DNA of 64,000 nt from Hyphomicrobium_B sp001006785 (GTDB taxonomy: Bacteria > Pseudomonadota > Alphaproteobacteria > Rhizobiales > Hyphomicrobiaceae), in the NCBI RefSeq assembly GCF_001006785.1, contig NZ_CDHO01000003.1:868001-932000 (forward strand). The letters run 5' to 3'. The notes under the pieces are model-generated. The model searched no databases. It worked only from the letters and a program-made list of their open reading frames with translations, and was not told the origin of the DNA. Both the position numbers and the translations under genes were made by a program. Shown here piece by piece: positions 8,701-16,991 of this stretch. Within the stretch, counting starts at the first letter, position 1. Each line of letters begins with the position of its first letter.

Positions 8701-9740
8701 ATGCCGAGTTCTTTCAACTTCGCGAACGACGCGCTGCCTTGCCCGGCACCCGCCAGCCGGTCGATGTCCAGCCACTTGGACGCGAGCTTCAGATCGAGCC
8801 GCGCCGGCGACGCCCATGTCGCGACCGCCGAGCCTGTAATCATCTGCGGCTCGGCACCAGCATTGAGCGACAGCGTGATGTTGTCGAATTGAGCGGCCGA
8901 CAAGTCGCCGGAGACATCCGCCTTGAGATCGAGAAGCGTTGCATCGTCCTTGCTCGCATCGGCGCGAGCGGATGCTTCGTAGACCGGCATCGTGACGGTT
9001 CCGGTCCACTCGCCTTTGAACGACGGCTTGTTCGCGAGATCGGAAATGTGACCGTTGAGAAGGTAGACGTCGGGGGAGCCCGTCGAGCGTGCGGAAATCT
9101 TGAGCCCGATCGAACCGTCGCGGGCCGGCGCCTCCGTCGCGAATGCAACGCCGTGCCCGGCGCCGAGCCACGACGCATTGCCTTTGAAGCGGAACGGCCC
9201 GGTCAAGCCTTCAGCCGAGAGTTCGCCATTGATGCTTTCGACATGCGCGATGCGCTCGGCCGTCGCGTTGTAGAGCGAAATAGTCCCCTCGCTCAGTCTG
9301 ACCGATTTGAGCGCGAGTTCGCGCGGCACGAACGGAAGATCGGCTGATCGCAGCGTGATGTTCGACCAGTTGCCGCCGCCCGATTTGTCGGCGACGAGCG
9401 TCAGCACCGGCTTGCTGAGTTCAATCTCGCTCGCTTCCAGAACACCGCGCAGCAATGCCGAAGCGGAAAGCCACATCTTGAAGCTGTCGGCCCGGACAAA
9501 AGGCTCGCCGGTCTGGCCTGTGACGTTCGCGATGCGCACCTTGTCGAACTGAACGTAAGGCGCAGGCAGAAAGCGCAGGTTGACTGCGCCGCCGACGCGC
9601 ACATCCCGGCCGAGAACTTTGGAAGCTTCTTCCTCGAACACGCCGCGATAGCCGTTCCAGTCGACGAACGACGGCACCGCGAAGAGCGCGGAAAGCACAA
9701 GGACGAGAAGCCCGGCGAAAAATAGAAGCCCGTTGTTCAT
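5733..9740 (-). CDS. AsmA family envelope protein
   Basis: A 1335-residue protein anchored by one N-terminal membrane helix (about residues 4-22, LLFFAGLLVLVLSALFAV), with the bulk predicted in the periplasm. The opening FVDWNGYRGVFEEEASKVLGRDVRVGGAVNL is typical of AsmA: a segment joined to a domain with repeated beta-strands. A C-terminal AsmA-like region (GKGRAAIEDATVHGPAPAALSEIV) is followed by a charged coiled stretch and a Pro/Gln/Ser-rich tail. Long AsmA-like proteins are now regarded as bridge-like phospholipid carriers between the inner and outer membranes; applying that here is an inference. Start at 9740, since the upstream extension lacks a helix or a ribosome-binding site. Confidence 0.88.
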   Translation of the reverse strand: MNNGLLFFAGLLVLVLSALFAVPSFVDWNGYRGVFEEEASKVLGRDVRVGGAVNLRFLPAPYVQFDKVRIANVTGQTGEPFVRADSFKMWLSASALLRGVLEASEIELSKPVLTLVADKSGGGNWSNITLRSADLPFVPRELALKSVRLSEGTISLYNATAERIAHVESINGELSAEGLTGPFRFKGNASWLGAGHGVAFATEAPARDGSIGLKISARSTGSPDVYLLNGHISDLANKPSFKGEWTGTVTMPVYEASARADASKDDATLLDLKADVSGDLSAAQFDNITLSLNAGAEPQMITGSAVATWASPARLDLKLASKWLDIDRLAGAGQGSASFAKLKELGIGLMQSVAGDSTASTKINLEQVKIGGETAGGLDIDADRAGNVTRVKNFNISLPGGSRLDLAGDLKTGADGKHSFSGDLFVGGSSLARLKAWAGKSGVPIDIISDGPYSVSGKVDIDATRFAIADASGDLSGRAFSGDLAISNGARTRTDLTLQAAELDTKEIFPETTSALEAALRKTLGLSTQASDKEAAPSDDTQDVRLRLIAGRLIDHGSKYRDVDVTVETEGKDIRLPSAKMTTESGLQISLEGRAKKTDGGPVGTLAYDVVAPTPDAMSDLVRRTGLALQFGDERFKGLQTAKLAGLVTLGRRAAEASDVTFDGTLNGSRFAGSANFDGGFGAWRTAPSRVQATVAAPSLEALLTMLAQDRRTAEAENSEAAEASLISVGTLASGAKAQFEVRGKGLDFAFSGNAAWPENSSLALNGAAGVKADDLTDVLAIAGLSLPAGSATVATHGTLDIARGQDTWSIAAREFMLGTSTVTAFLNLKAGDDGRRHIEGKIGADRVGIEALVAALTDKSSLPPESGDTDATANGAAASEWHSVWPSGVFNFGALKGSDADILVSFGSLSLGGDLATRDGEMKLSIAPGKISVSNLSAAAAGGKLTGQISLDKASNGVKLVSDLKLDRAKLSSFSPTGRGTATFELAGEATAQSPAGLIAVLSGKGRAAIEDATVHGPAPAALSEIVDTVLRGKMQNDVRPVSTAFLTSLTTSEVALGNREVAMALEDGSLKFETLAFDSKDGKLEATVSTDLTTLKVSAALQVAPVLKPLARPDIALPGWKPAQSKGPLPPAIVLYDGPLDNLAVIKSSVDVGDLQRELSVRLVERNVEELELSRRLDEERVRLEKERRKALEAQRAQAAKKPPEMPPIIPQSAGTEDNGPSGGNSAQPDATSSPPVIVPQTGPQSSSNSAAPTSSTFMQGQTITVEPIPDSEADGVAAQSSAGQIDPETGLPIANKGAGAVRSTTSTRPAQRPREKRRTSSDEVMKQLGGFP

Positions 9741-9919
9741 GAACGTCTCTTGGCGCCCTTGCGGGACGAATGCTGGGCACCCCTGGCGATCCGATTGAAA
9801 TACACGCCGCCGTGAGCATCTATATGGCACGGAGCAGCGTTACTCTGAACTCGAAATTTGGCTTCATTCCAGGTGTTTGAGCAATTTGTGATCGATTCGC
9901 CGTTTGCTGTGACCGCAGC

Positions 9920-9938
9920 GCGCGTCACCGGGACGCGC
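9920..9938. other. Small hairpin before uvrD
   Basis: GCGCGTC and GACGCGC flank a 5-nt loop in the 237-bp divergent gap between the AsmA gene and uvrD, 40 bp before the uvrD start. The role is unknown; the rest of the gap should hold the two promoters. Confidence 0.25.
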
Positions 9939-9977
9939 CGGTTGTAGGATCAGCCTCGGTGGTTTAGGTCAATCCGC

Positions 9978-12434
9978 ATGACTTCGACTCGCAAGCCGAA
10001 CGCCGGCGACGGCCCGGACTTTCCGGCTGATGATGATCCGCCGTTCGATCTGCCGCAAGCGCCTGCGTCCGCCAACGCTCCAGCCCGACCGGACAATCGC
10101 ACCGAGGAAATCCAATCGATTTCGGCGCGCGCGATCCGGGCTGCGCGCGGCGCACCGACATATCTCGATGGCCTCAATCCTGAGCAGCGCGAAGCGGTTG
10201 AGACGACGGAAGGTCCGCTGCTCGTGCTAGCCGGTGCGGGCACGGGAAAAACCCGCGTGCTAACGACACGCATCGCGCACATCCTGGCGACCGGAAAAGC
10301 TTATCCATCGCAGATCCTTGCCGTCACGTTCACGAACAAAGCCGCCCGCGAAATGCGCGACCGCATCGGCGGTCTGATCGGCGGCACGCTCGAAGGCATG
10401 TCGTGGCTCGGCACGTTCCATTCGATCGGCGTCAAGATCTTGCGCCGCCACGCAGAACTTGTCGGCCTGAAATCCGGTTTCACGATTCTCGATGACGACG
10501 ATCAGGTCCGGTTGCTGAAGCAGGTTATCGAGGCGGCGCGTCTCGATAAGGACCGCTGGCCCGCCCGCCAGCTGGCCGGTCTGATCGACAGTTGGAAAAA
10601 CCGCGGCCTGACGCCCGACAAAGTCCCGGACGGAGAATCGTTCTCGTTCGCAGCAGGCAAGGGCGCCGCCCTCTATGCCGCCTACCAGGCGCGTCTCAAG
10701 GATCTCAACGCCTGCGATTTTGGCGATCTTCTGCTCGAATGCATTCGGCTCTTCCGCGAGCACCCGGACGTGCTCGCCGACTACCATCGCCGCTTCCGCT
10801 ACATCCTCGTCGACGAGTATCAGGACACCAACGTCGCGCAGTACCTGTGGCTGCGGCTCCTGGCGCAAGGCTGCCCGAATGTCTGCTGCGTCGGCGACGA
10901 CGATCAGTCGATCTACGGCTGGCGCGGCGCCGAGGTCGACAACATCCTGCGGTTTGAAAAGGACTTCCCCGGCGCGAAAGTCATCCGCCTCGAACGCAAC
11001 TATCGCTCGACGGCGAACATTCTCGCCGCCGCCTCGGGCCTGATCGCCAAGAATGCCGGCCGTCTCGGCAAAACGCTTTTCACTGACGGTTCTGCAGGTT
11101 CAAAAATCGGCGTCGCGAACTTCTGGGACGATGAAGCCGAGGCGCGCGCCATCGGCGAAGACATCGAACAGTTTCAGCGCGCCCAGGAAAAGCTGAACGA
11201 CATCGCGGTTCTCGTGCGGGCGTCATCTCAGATGCGCGCCATCGAAGACCGTTTCATTACGCTCGGCCTGCCGTATCGAGTCATCGGCGGTCCGCGCTTC
11301 TACGAACGGCAGGAAATCAAGGACGCGATTGCCTACTTCGACGTGATCGCCAACTCATCCAACGATTTGAAGTTCGAACGCATCGTCAACGTGCCGAAAC
11401 GCGGCCTTGGCGACACGAGCATCAAGCGCATCCATGAACTCGCACGCGCGCAAGGCGTGCCGCTTTATCAAGCCGCCCGCGAGATCGTGGAAACGGATGA
11501 GCTTTCGAACAAGGCCCGAAAATCGCTCGGCGACCTGATGCAGGCGTTCGAACGCTGGCGCGGCAACCTCGATCACATGCGCCACACCGATCTTGCCGAG
11601 CTTGTCCTCGACGAGTCCGGCTACACCGCGATGTGGCAGGCCGACAAAAGCCCGCAAGCTCAAACGCGCCTGGAAAACCTTAAGGAACTCGTGCGTTTCA
11701 TGCACGACTTCGAAACGCTGCAAGGCTTCCTCGAGCACGTCTCTCTGGTCATGGACGCGGATCAGGGCAGCGACGGCGATCGCGTTTCGCTGATGACGCT
11801 GCACGCAGCCAAGGGTCTCGAATTCGGTATCGTCTTCCTGCCCGGTTGGGAGGAAGGACTTTTCCCGCACCAGCGGTCGCTCGACGAAAGCGGCAAAGCC
11901 GGCCTCGAAGAAGAGCGCCGCTTGGCCTACGTCGGGCTGACCCGCGCGCGCCGCCGCGCCAAGATCTCGTTCGCACAGAACCGGCGCACGCACGGCCTCT
12001 ATCAATCCGCAATGCCGTCGCGATTTGTCGACGAGCTTCCCCCGGCAACCGTCGACGTGATCGAAAGCGAGATGCCCTACGGCGGCCGGGCGACCTACGG
12101 CTACGGCAATCCGTTCGGTCCGAGCCGTTTCGACCGCGCGAGCGGCTCCGAACCCTTCGGCTCCAATTATAAGACACCGGGCTGGCAACGGGCTCAGCAG
12201 TCCTGGAGCAGCGGGCGCGATACGAAAAAACGGGCGCGCACCCCGATTACGCTCGAAGGTGAACTGGTTGCGGCCTCGACGGCCAACGCCCCGAATTTTC
12301 GTAATGGAAGCCGCGTTCGCCATGAGAAATTCGGCGACGGCACCGTCACGCTGGTCGACGGAAACAAGCTGACGATCAACTTTGATGACGGCTCGATCAA
12401 GCGCGTCGTCGCTAGTTTCGTTGACCTTATATAA
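9978..12434 (+). CDS. uvrD: UvrD/PcrA/Rep-type DNA helicase II
   Basis: An 818-residue superfamily 1A 3'-5' DNA helicase, used in nucleotide excision repair, mismatch repair and removal of stalled complexes. A proline-rich N-terminal extension of about 60 residues precedes the core. Walker A is GAGTGKT at residues 86-92, motif II VDEYQDTN, motif III GDDDQSIYGWRGA, motif IV RLERNYRS, and motif VI VGLTRARRRA. The C-terminal 60 residues (GSRVRHEKFGDGTVTLVDGNKLTINFDDG) form the Tudor-like domain of UvrD/PcrA that binds RNA polymerase. It is a single gene, divergent from the AsmA gene. Confidence 0.95.
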   Translation: MTSTRKPNAGDGPDFPADDDPPFDLPQAPASANAPARPDNRTEEIQSISARAIRAARGAPTYLDGLNPEQREAVETTEGPLLVLAGAGTGKTRVLTTRIAHILATGKAYPSQILAVTFTNKAAREMRDRIGGLIGGTLEGMSWLGTFHSIGVKILRRHAELVGLKSGFTILDDDDQVRLLKQVIEAARLDKDRWPARQLAGLIDSWKNRGLTPDKVPDGESFSFAAGKGAALYAAYQARLKDLNACDFGDLLLECIRLFREHPDVLADYHRRFRYILVDEYQDTNVAQYLWLRLLAQGCPNVCCVGDDDQSIYGWRGAEVDNILRFEKDFPGAKVIRLERNYRSTANILAAASGLIAKNAGRLGKTLFTDGSAGSKIGVANFWDDEAEARAIGEDIEQFQRAQEKLNDIAVLVRASSQMRAIEDRFITLGLPYRVIGGPRFYERQEIKDAIAYFDVIANSSNDLKFERIVNVPKRGLGDTSIKRIHELARAQGVPLYQAAREIVETDELSNKARKSLGDLMQAFERWRGNLDHMRHTDLAELVLDESGYTAMWQADKSPQAQTRLENLKELVRFMHDFETLQGFLEHVSLVMDADQGSDGDRVSLMTLHAAKGLEFGIVFLPGWEEGLFPHQRSLDESGKAGLEEERRLAYVGLTRARRRAKISFAQNRRTHGLYQSAMPSRFVDELPPATVDVIESEMPYGGRATYGYGNPFGPSRFDRASGSEPFGSNYKTPGWQRAQQSWSSGRDTKKRARTPITLEGELVAASTANAPNFRNGSRVRHEKFGDGTVTLVDGNKLTINFDDGSIKRVVASFVDLI

Positions 12435-12510
12435 CTGAATTATAACAGCAAAATACTCAAACCCGATCTAATTTTCGCCGCAGGTTTCTTTTTCTTGCCG
12501 TATTCTTGTG

Positions 12511-12539
12511 CCACAGTATAACAGCTCGTTGAGCTGTGG
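12511..12539 (+). other. Alternative hairpins in a leader region
   Basis: ACAGCTC-GTT-GAGCTGT (12521-12537) is a perfect 7-bp hairpin. The outer CCACAG (12511-12516) can instead pair with CTGTGG (12534-12539). GGGGTTC follows, not a T-run. It lies between uvrD and the small gene at 12700. A TATAAT at 12613-12618 may be the latter's -10 element, but no clear -35 is seen. Confidence 0.3.
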
Positions 12540-12699
12540 GGGTTCATCAGCAATTGACCGTTGTTTTGTCGCCGCACTCTGCCTGCGGCGGTCAAAGGTT
12601 AGTTTGTCTGCGTATAATCCACGAGGTGAAACGCGCGGGCGTGCAACCGAAATGGGGAATCTTTGTTTGGGAGGGTAGAGTCCTTGAGAGGAGCTATCC

Positions 12700-12897
12700 A
12701 TGAGCACTTACCGCTTTCCGTTGAGAGGTAAGATTGGCGTCATTCGCGGACTTAGCGAACAACTCGCCCTGCGCCTTGGCGTAGTGAAGCGAGGGCAAGC
12801 CAAGTCCAACGCCGCGACGATGGTTGTGCAAGACATCGTCCCGCTAACCGATGAGCAGATTAGAAATCTGCCGGTTGCGCATCGCTGCTCGGCTTAA
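12700..12897 (+). CDS. Small basic hypothetical protein
   Basis: A 65-residue protein I do not recognise. Three signs support a real gene: GAGAGGAG lies 6-13 nt before the ATG, a textbook intrinsic terminator lies 57 bp after the stop, and a TATAAT is found upstream. The N-terminal half is basic and moderately amphipathic (RGKIGVIRGLSEQLALRLGVVKRGQAK). The C-terminal half is more neutral and ends in HRCSA with a single Cys. No signal peptide or membrane helix is visible. Being short, basic and monocistronic it could bind nucleic acid, but nothing in the sequence proves that. Confidence 0.6.
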   Translation: MSTYRFPLRGKIGVIRGLSEQLALRLGVVKRGQAKSNAATMVVQDIVPLTDEQIRNLPVAHRCSA

Positions 12898-12954
12898 GGC
12901 GTCGTCCCGCGCCTTTGCCAACGTTCTGCGTTGAAGCAAAATCCCAGGCCATTC

Positions 12955-12983
12955 AAACGGCGCCGCTCTGATGGCGCCGTTTT
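12955..12983 (+). terminator. Intrinsic terminator of the small gene
   Basis: AAACGGCGCC, an 8-nt loop, then GGCGCCGTTTT: a strong 10-bp stem ending in a T-run. It is the best intrinsic terminator in the window, and being palindromic it may also serve the opposing J-domain gene that ends at 13030. Confidence 0.85.
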
Positions 12984-13029
12984 CATATCCCGGATGTTTG
13001 ATCCTGCTTAGCCAACCTATTTGGCGAAC

Positions 13030-14340
13030 TCAGGCCGCCTCGACCGTCACGCCTTTCAGCAGATCCCACGCCGCATTGATCTGCTTGATTCGCTCCTCGC
13101 GATGCCGCCGGTCAGGCTCGCTCCGCGCATGATCAGGGTGCCACGACATGCGAAGCGCATCGACGACCTTCTTCACCGCGACAGGCGGAGCTTCGGGATT
13201 GAGCCCGAGAATGCGGTAGGCATCGAAAATCGTCGAAGGAACATCGGCAACACGCGATGTCGCGGCTTCGTCTTTCCGCGTCGTCCCCTGCACGATCCGT
13301 GTGATCCGATCGAGATCCTTCAGCATGGCGCGCAGCACAGAACTGGCGCGCTTTTCGCCCATTTGATCGGCCCGCCGTGAAACGTCGGCGACACGGCTCC
13401 GCAGAGCATCGAGTTCGGTCTGCAGAACATCGCGCAAAAGCAGATCGGTAGGCAGCGACGCAATGAGAAGCTCCGTTTCGACGACGCGCGCGTGAACGGC
13501 ATCCAGAAGTCTGGCGACCCCATCCGTGCCGCTGCTCCTTGGCGCATCGGCCGCCGATCGCTCAAAAACACCGGCAAAGCTTCGCTGAAGCGCCCCAGCC
13601 ATGCCGGTGAATTTCCGTCCTGCCGAACGCCATAGCGGCTCGGGTGACGCCTCGGAAAATTGCGCCGACCGGGCAAAATCATAGGAGAGGGGCATCCGGC
13701 GGCGCGCCATGAACAGACATGCCGCCATCAGCGAAATGAGCAACGTCGAGATCACGCCGGCGACCTTGAATGCGCCGCCGCTCGCAGACGCCTGCATGAC
13801 CGGATCGATCACCGTCACCCAGTGCGGTTCGTCGTCGTGAGCGATGGAACTCGTCTCCACCACGCTGTCCGCCGAGAGCGCTCGCGTCTCGACCTTCGGA
13901 AGGCGCGTCGTCCGGCCGAACCCCGGAAGAACGAAACGTGCCTTGAACCGGCTGACGGGAGCGAAGCCCGGCGGCAAACGTGCCGGAAGATCGACGCCGG
14001 CGGCGCGCCCTGCGGCAGCGACCTTACTCCAGGCGATCTTCTGTCCCCCGCAGTCGATGGTGAATTTATGGACCATCATCGTTTCGCAGCTTCCCGCTGC
14101 CGCCGACCGGCAAGCCGAGAAGGGCATGTCTTCGCGAGGTCCGATAATCTCATAGGTTGTAGGCTCGGCAGCCGTCAGATGCGGCGTGCCCCTGTCGATG
14201 GCGCATGCGTAGGGCATGACGAGGTCGTCAGCGCCTGCGGGCAACACAGCTGCAACAGTTGCGATAACCAGAAGTAGTACTCGTAACGCCCCCATACGCG
14301 GCCCCCAAGAAGCACCCCTCGATACGTCCCGCTTAGCCAT
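13030..14340 (-). CDS. Membrane-anchored J-domain protein
   Basis: A 436-residue protein with a signal-like N-terminus (GALRVLLLVIATVAAVLPAGADD), a periplasmic-type segment with several Cys (CAIDRGTP, FSACRSAAAGSC, IDCGG), a membrane helix around residues 190-212 (VAGVISTLLISLMAACLFMARRR), a cytoplasmic linker, and a C-terminal J-like domain. The J domain (about residues 372-432, FDAYRILGLNPEAPPVAVKKVVDALRMSWHPDHA) keeps the HPD tripeptide near residue 401, needed to stimulate the ATPase of a DnaK-type chaperone. It may recruit DnaK to the inner membrane. The start is uncertain: ATG 14340, or the ATG 15 codons later, which gives a standard signal peptide. Confidence 0.7.
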   Translation of the reverse strand: MAKRDVSRGASWGPRMGALRVLLLVIATVAAVLPAGADDLVMPYACAIDRGTPHLTAAEPTTYEIIGPREDMPFSACRSAAAGSCETMMVHKFTIDCGGQKIAWSKVAAAGRAAGVDLPARLPPGFAPVSRFKARFVLPGFGRTTRLPKVETRALSADSVVETSSIAHDDEPHWVTVIDPVMQASASGGAFKVAGVISTLLISLMAACLFMARRRMPLSYDFARSAQFSEASPEPLWRSAGRKFTGMAGALQRSFAGVFERSAADAPRSSGTDGVARLLDAVHARVVETELLIASLPTDLLLRDVLQTELDALRSRVADVSRRADQMGEKRASSVLRAMLKDLDRITRIVQGTTRKDEAATSRVADVPSTIFDAYRILGLNPEAPPVAVKKVVDALRMSWHPDHARSEPDRRHREERIKQINAAWDLLKGVTVEAA

Positions 14341-14603
14341 GATCCTAGCGTAACGCGGGCGCCACTGTGGCGATTACGAAAGTTATGAACTGTTTTCCTA
14401 CATCGGCAGCTTGTGCTCTATTCGGGATCAAGGCAGGCGGGAGTCGCTAGCGCTGCAAAAAAGCCGCTTCGACGCTGGATCGGTCATCTTTGCGCGCAGA
14501 TGATTTGCGACTTCTCGACAAGCATTGCCGTATCGCTAAGAGGTAAGGACCGGGCGAGGGGTGAGTTCGCCCGATAACGGGAAGACGACGGGAGTTGCGT
14601 TGA

Positions 14604-16067
14604 ATGTCGGCAGAAATGACGAATGGCCGTCTGTATCAAAAGCAGGGACTGTTCCAGCGCCTTTATGATCTGACAGACCTCGACGCCAGACCCGCGCCGG
14701 TCAGCGAAGGACAAGAGTCCAGGCCGGCCCATGACGTTCTCGAAGCTGACGACAAGCGCAAACGCGAACGCTTCATTCCCGTCACGAGATTTGCGCTGCT
14801 GGATCGCCTGACGTTGCCGTACCTGTGGCCCGCGGGCCAGGCCGCCGATGCGCGCCGCTTTTTCCGTTACCTCGACTATTGGCGCCAGCAGCAATATTTC
14901 GCGCTGCTCCTCGATCTCGAGCAGACCTACGAAACGTTCTCGCCCGACAGCGACCTGCTGATGACGCGCAGCTTTTCGGATGACGATCGCGACGTGCTCA
15001 AACACCGTGTGTTCGAAGGCGTGGAAAGCCTTCTGCAGCGCGCCAACTACGAGCGCATCGATCCGACCGACGTCGAGATGATCTTGACGCGCGACAGCCA
15101 TTACGGCCTCGACCTGAACGTCGACATGAAGGCGTTCGAACGCATCGTGATTTATTATCGCGGCGCATCCAACCAGAAATACGAACGCCGCAGCATTCGG
15201 AAATTCCTGCGCAAGGAAGAATTCGACGTTCCGATCTTCCAGCGCCTCTTCATCATGTTCAAGCTGAAGCCGTTTGACATGCGCGTGGAAGAAGTGATGC
15301 GCGAAAAGGGATGCAACCGTGCTAGCGCCGAAAAGGCCGTGCAGCGCGCGCGCAACCACATGCCACCGGGCATCTCCGACAAGAACATCTATCTCAAACT
15401 CTTCAAGAACATCCCTCGCACCGACGTCGAGATGATTTTCCCGAATACGGAAGTGCGCTTCCGCTCGTTGGACAAGCTGCGCCTTGGCGTGACAGCCGGC
15501 GGCGGTCTCGGCATGGGCGCATTCGGAGCGGCTGGAAAAATCGCGCTTCTCGCGAGCAATCCAATTGCTGCTGCCGGAGCACTCGCAGGCCTTGGCGGCA
15601 TCGCGGCCCGACAGGCTATGGGGTTCTTCAATCAGAAGCAGCGCTATATGGTCGTGATGGCGCAGAACCTTTACTTCCACACGATGGCCGACAACCGCGG
15701 CGTCATTCTCAAGATCGCCGCGCGCGGCGCCGAGGAAGACCTGAAGGAAGAAATGCTTCTCTACAGCGTGCTCGCGAAGGAAAAGTCGACGCGCGCCGAC
15801 CTTCCGTCCATCGATCTGGCCATCGAATCTTATTTAACGCGGACATTCGGCATCAAAGTTGATTTTGAAATCGACGACGCGCTGGACCGCCTGATCCGCG
15901 ACGGCATCGTCGTCGAAAAAGCCGACGGAACATTTGTCACATTGCCGCCGGCCCAGGCCGCGAAACACATCGACGAGAAATGGGACCAGTTCCTCGACTA
16001 TCTTCCAGATCCAATTCCTTCCGAGGGTTATGAGTTCGAAGGAAGGAACCCACCCTCGGCGGCTTGA
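14604..16067 (+). CDS. DUF3754 (TMEM143-like) protein
   Basis: A 487-residue protein of the DUF3754 family, related by annotation to the mitochondrial protein TMEM143; function unknown. After a polar N-terminal third comes DVEMILTRDSHYGLDLNVDMKAFERIVIYYRGA and the repeat-like DVPIFQRLFIMFKLKP block. A hydrophobic Gly/Ala hairpin at about residues 292-335 (LGVTAGGGLGMGAFGAAG, then ALLASNPIAAAGALAGLGGIAARQAM) probably inserts in the membrane. The C-terminal part is a predicted globular region. GGGAG lies ahead of the ATG. The stop lies 5 nt before the prmA ATG, so the two genes are probably co-transcribed. Confidence 0.82.
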   Translation: MSAEMTNGRLYQKQGLFQRLYDLTDLDARPAPVSEGQESRPAHDVLEADDKRKRERFIPVTRFALLDRLTLPYLWPAGQAADARRFFRYLDYWRQQQYFALLLDLEQTYETFSPDSDLLMTRSFSDDDRDVLKHRVFEGVESLLQRANYERIDPTDVEMILTRDSHYGLDLNVDMKAFERIVIYYRGASNQKYERRSIRKFLRKEEFDVPIFQRLFIMFKLKPFDMRVEEVMREKGCNRASAEKAVQRARNHMPPGISDKNIYLKLFKNIPRTDVEMIFPNTEVRFRSLDKLRLGVTAGGGLGMGAFGAAGKIALLASNPIAAAGALAGLGGIAARQAMGFFNQKQRYMVVMAQNLYFHTMADNRGVILKIAARGAEEDLKEEMLLYSVLAKEKSTRADLPSIDLAIESYLTRTFGIKVDFEIDDALDRLIRDGIVVEKADGTFVTLPPAQAAKHIDEKWDQFLDYLPDPIPSEGYEFEGRNPPSAA

Positions 16068-16072
16068 AATCC

Positions 16073-16948
16073 ATGACGATCAAAAAATTCGCGGCCGACT
16101 TCACCGATCGCGCGCAAGCCTACGCGACCGGCAATGCCCTTCAGGATTTTCTCGAGCCCCCGCCCGACGCCCTGACCGTATTCGAGAACGGTCCGGACCG
16201 CTGGCGCGTTGAAGCCTATTTCGACATGGCTCAAGGCCCGCGCGATATCGCAAGTGAGTTGGCCGGGTTCATTCCCGAACCGTTGCCGGCGTTCACCACC
16301 GAAGACGTCCCGGATTTGAACTGGGTCGCGATCTCGCAAGCAGCACTTCCGCCCGTCCGGGCAGGACGCTTCACGATCCACGGCAGCCACGATCGCGACC
16401 GGGTCGCGCGCGGACCCAACACGATTTTGATCGACGCAGGCGAAGCGTTCGGCACAGCCCACCATGCAACGACGCTCGGCTGCCTGCTGGCGATCGACCG
16501 CCTGGTGCGATCGCACACATTTGGTCCCGTCCTCGACCTTGGCTGCGGATCGGGCGTGCTCGCGATCGCCGTGGCCAAGTCGCTCCCGCACGCCCGCATC
16601 GTCGCCGCCGACATGGACGCGCAGTCCGTCAAGGTTGCAGCTGAAAACGTCCGCCTCAATGGCGTCGCCCGGCAGATCAAGGTCACGCAGGCGAGCGCCA
16701 CGACACATCCTGACATCCGCAGCCGCGCACCGTTCGATCTCCTGATCGCGAACATTCTCGCGGGACCTCTGATCCGACTGGCGCCGAGCCTTTCTCGCGC
16801 CGTCGCGCAAGGCGGAACGCTCGTGCTGTCCGGAATCCTCATTCCGCAGGCGCCGGAAGTAATCGCCAGCTATCTGGCACAGGGCTTCGCGCTGCTTCGC
16901 CACGACCGCATCACCGGCTGGTCGACGCTGACGTTCGCCCGCCGTTAA
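16073..16948 (+). CDS. prmA: Ribosomal protein L11 methyltransferase
   Basis: PrmA adds methyl groups from SAM to Lys residues and the N-terminus of ribosomal protein L11. The 291-residue protein has the N-terminal substrate-recognition domain and a C-terminal Rossmann domain with motif I DLGCGSGVLAIAVAK, the acidic VAADMDAQSV, and the family-typical LLIANILAGPLIRLAP (LxANI of PrmA). The ATG at 16073 is 5 nt after the DUF3754 stop and has no strong Shine-Dalgarno of its own. A TTG at 16064 that overlaps that stop is an alternative start. Either way translation is probably coupled to the gene before it. Confidence 0.93.
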   Translation: MTIKKFAADFTDRAQAYATGNALQDFLEPPPDALTVFENGPDRWRVEAYFDMAQGPRDIASELAGFIPEPLPAFTTEDVPDLNWVAISQAALPPVRAGRFTIHGSHDRDRVARGPNTILIDAGEAFGTAHHATTLGCLLAIDRLVRSHTFGPVLDLGCGSGVLAIAVAKSLPHARIVAADMDAQSVKVAAENVRLNGVARQIKVTQASATTHPDIRSRAPFDLLIANILAGPLIRLAPSLSRAVAQGGTLVLSGILIPQAPEVIASYLAQGFALLRHDRITGWSTLTFARR

Positions 16949-16991
16949 ATCGCCGTTGCCCGCGCCACGACAGCCGCCTAGAACCGTCGTC

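Noticed and set aside
8073..9347. A 424-codon plus-strand frame, also opposite the AsmA gene
   Set aside because: Arg-rich translation without a domain; antisense shadow of a well-supported gene.
12590..12618. A full sigma70 promoter for the small gene
   Set aside because: TATAAT at 12613 is good, but no -35 lies at 16-18 bp, so I mention the -10 only as a hint.
12468..12707. A 79-codon minus-strand frame before the small gene
   Set aside because: It covers the leader hairpin and the likely promoter of the plus-strand gene at 12700; no family or start signal.
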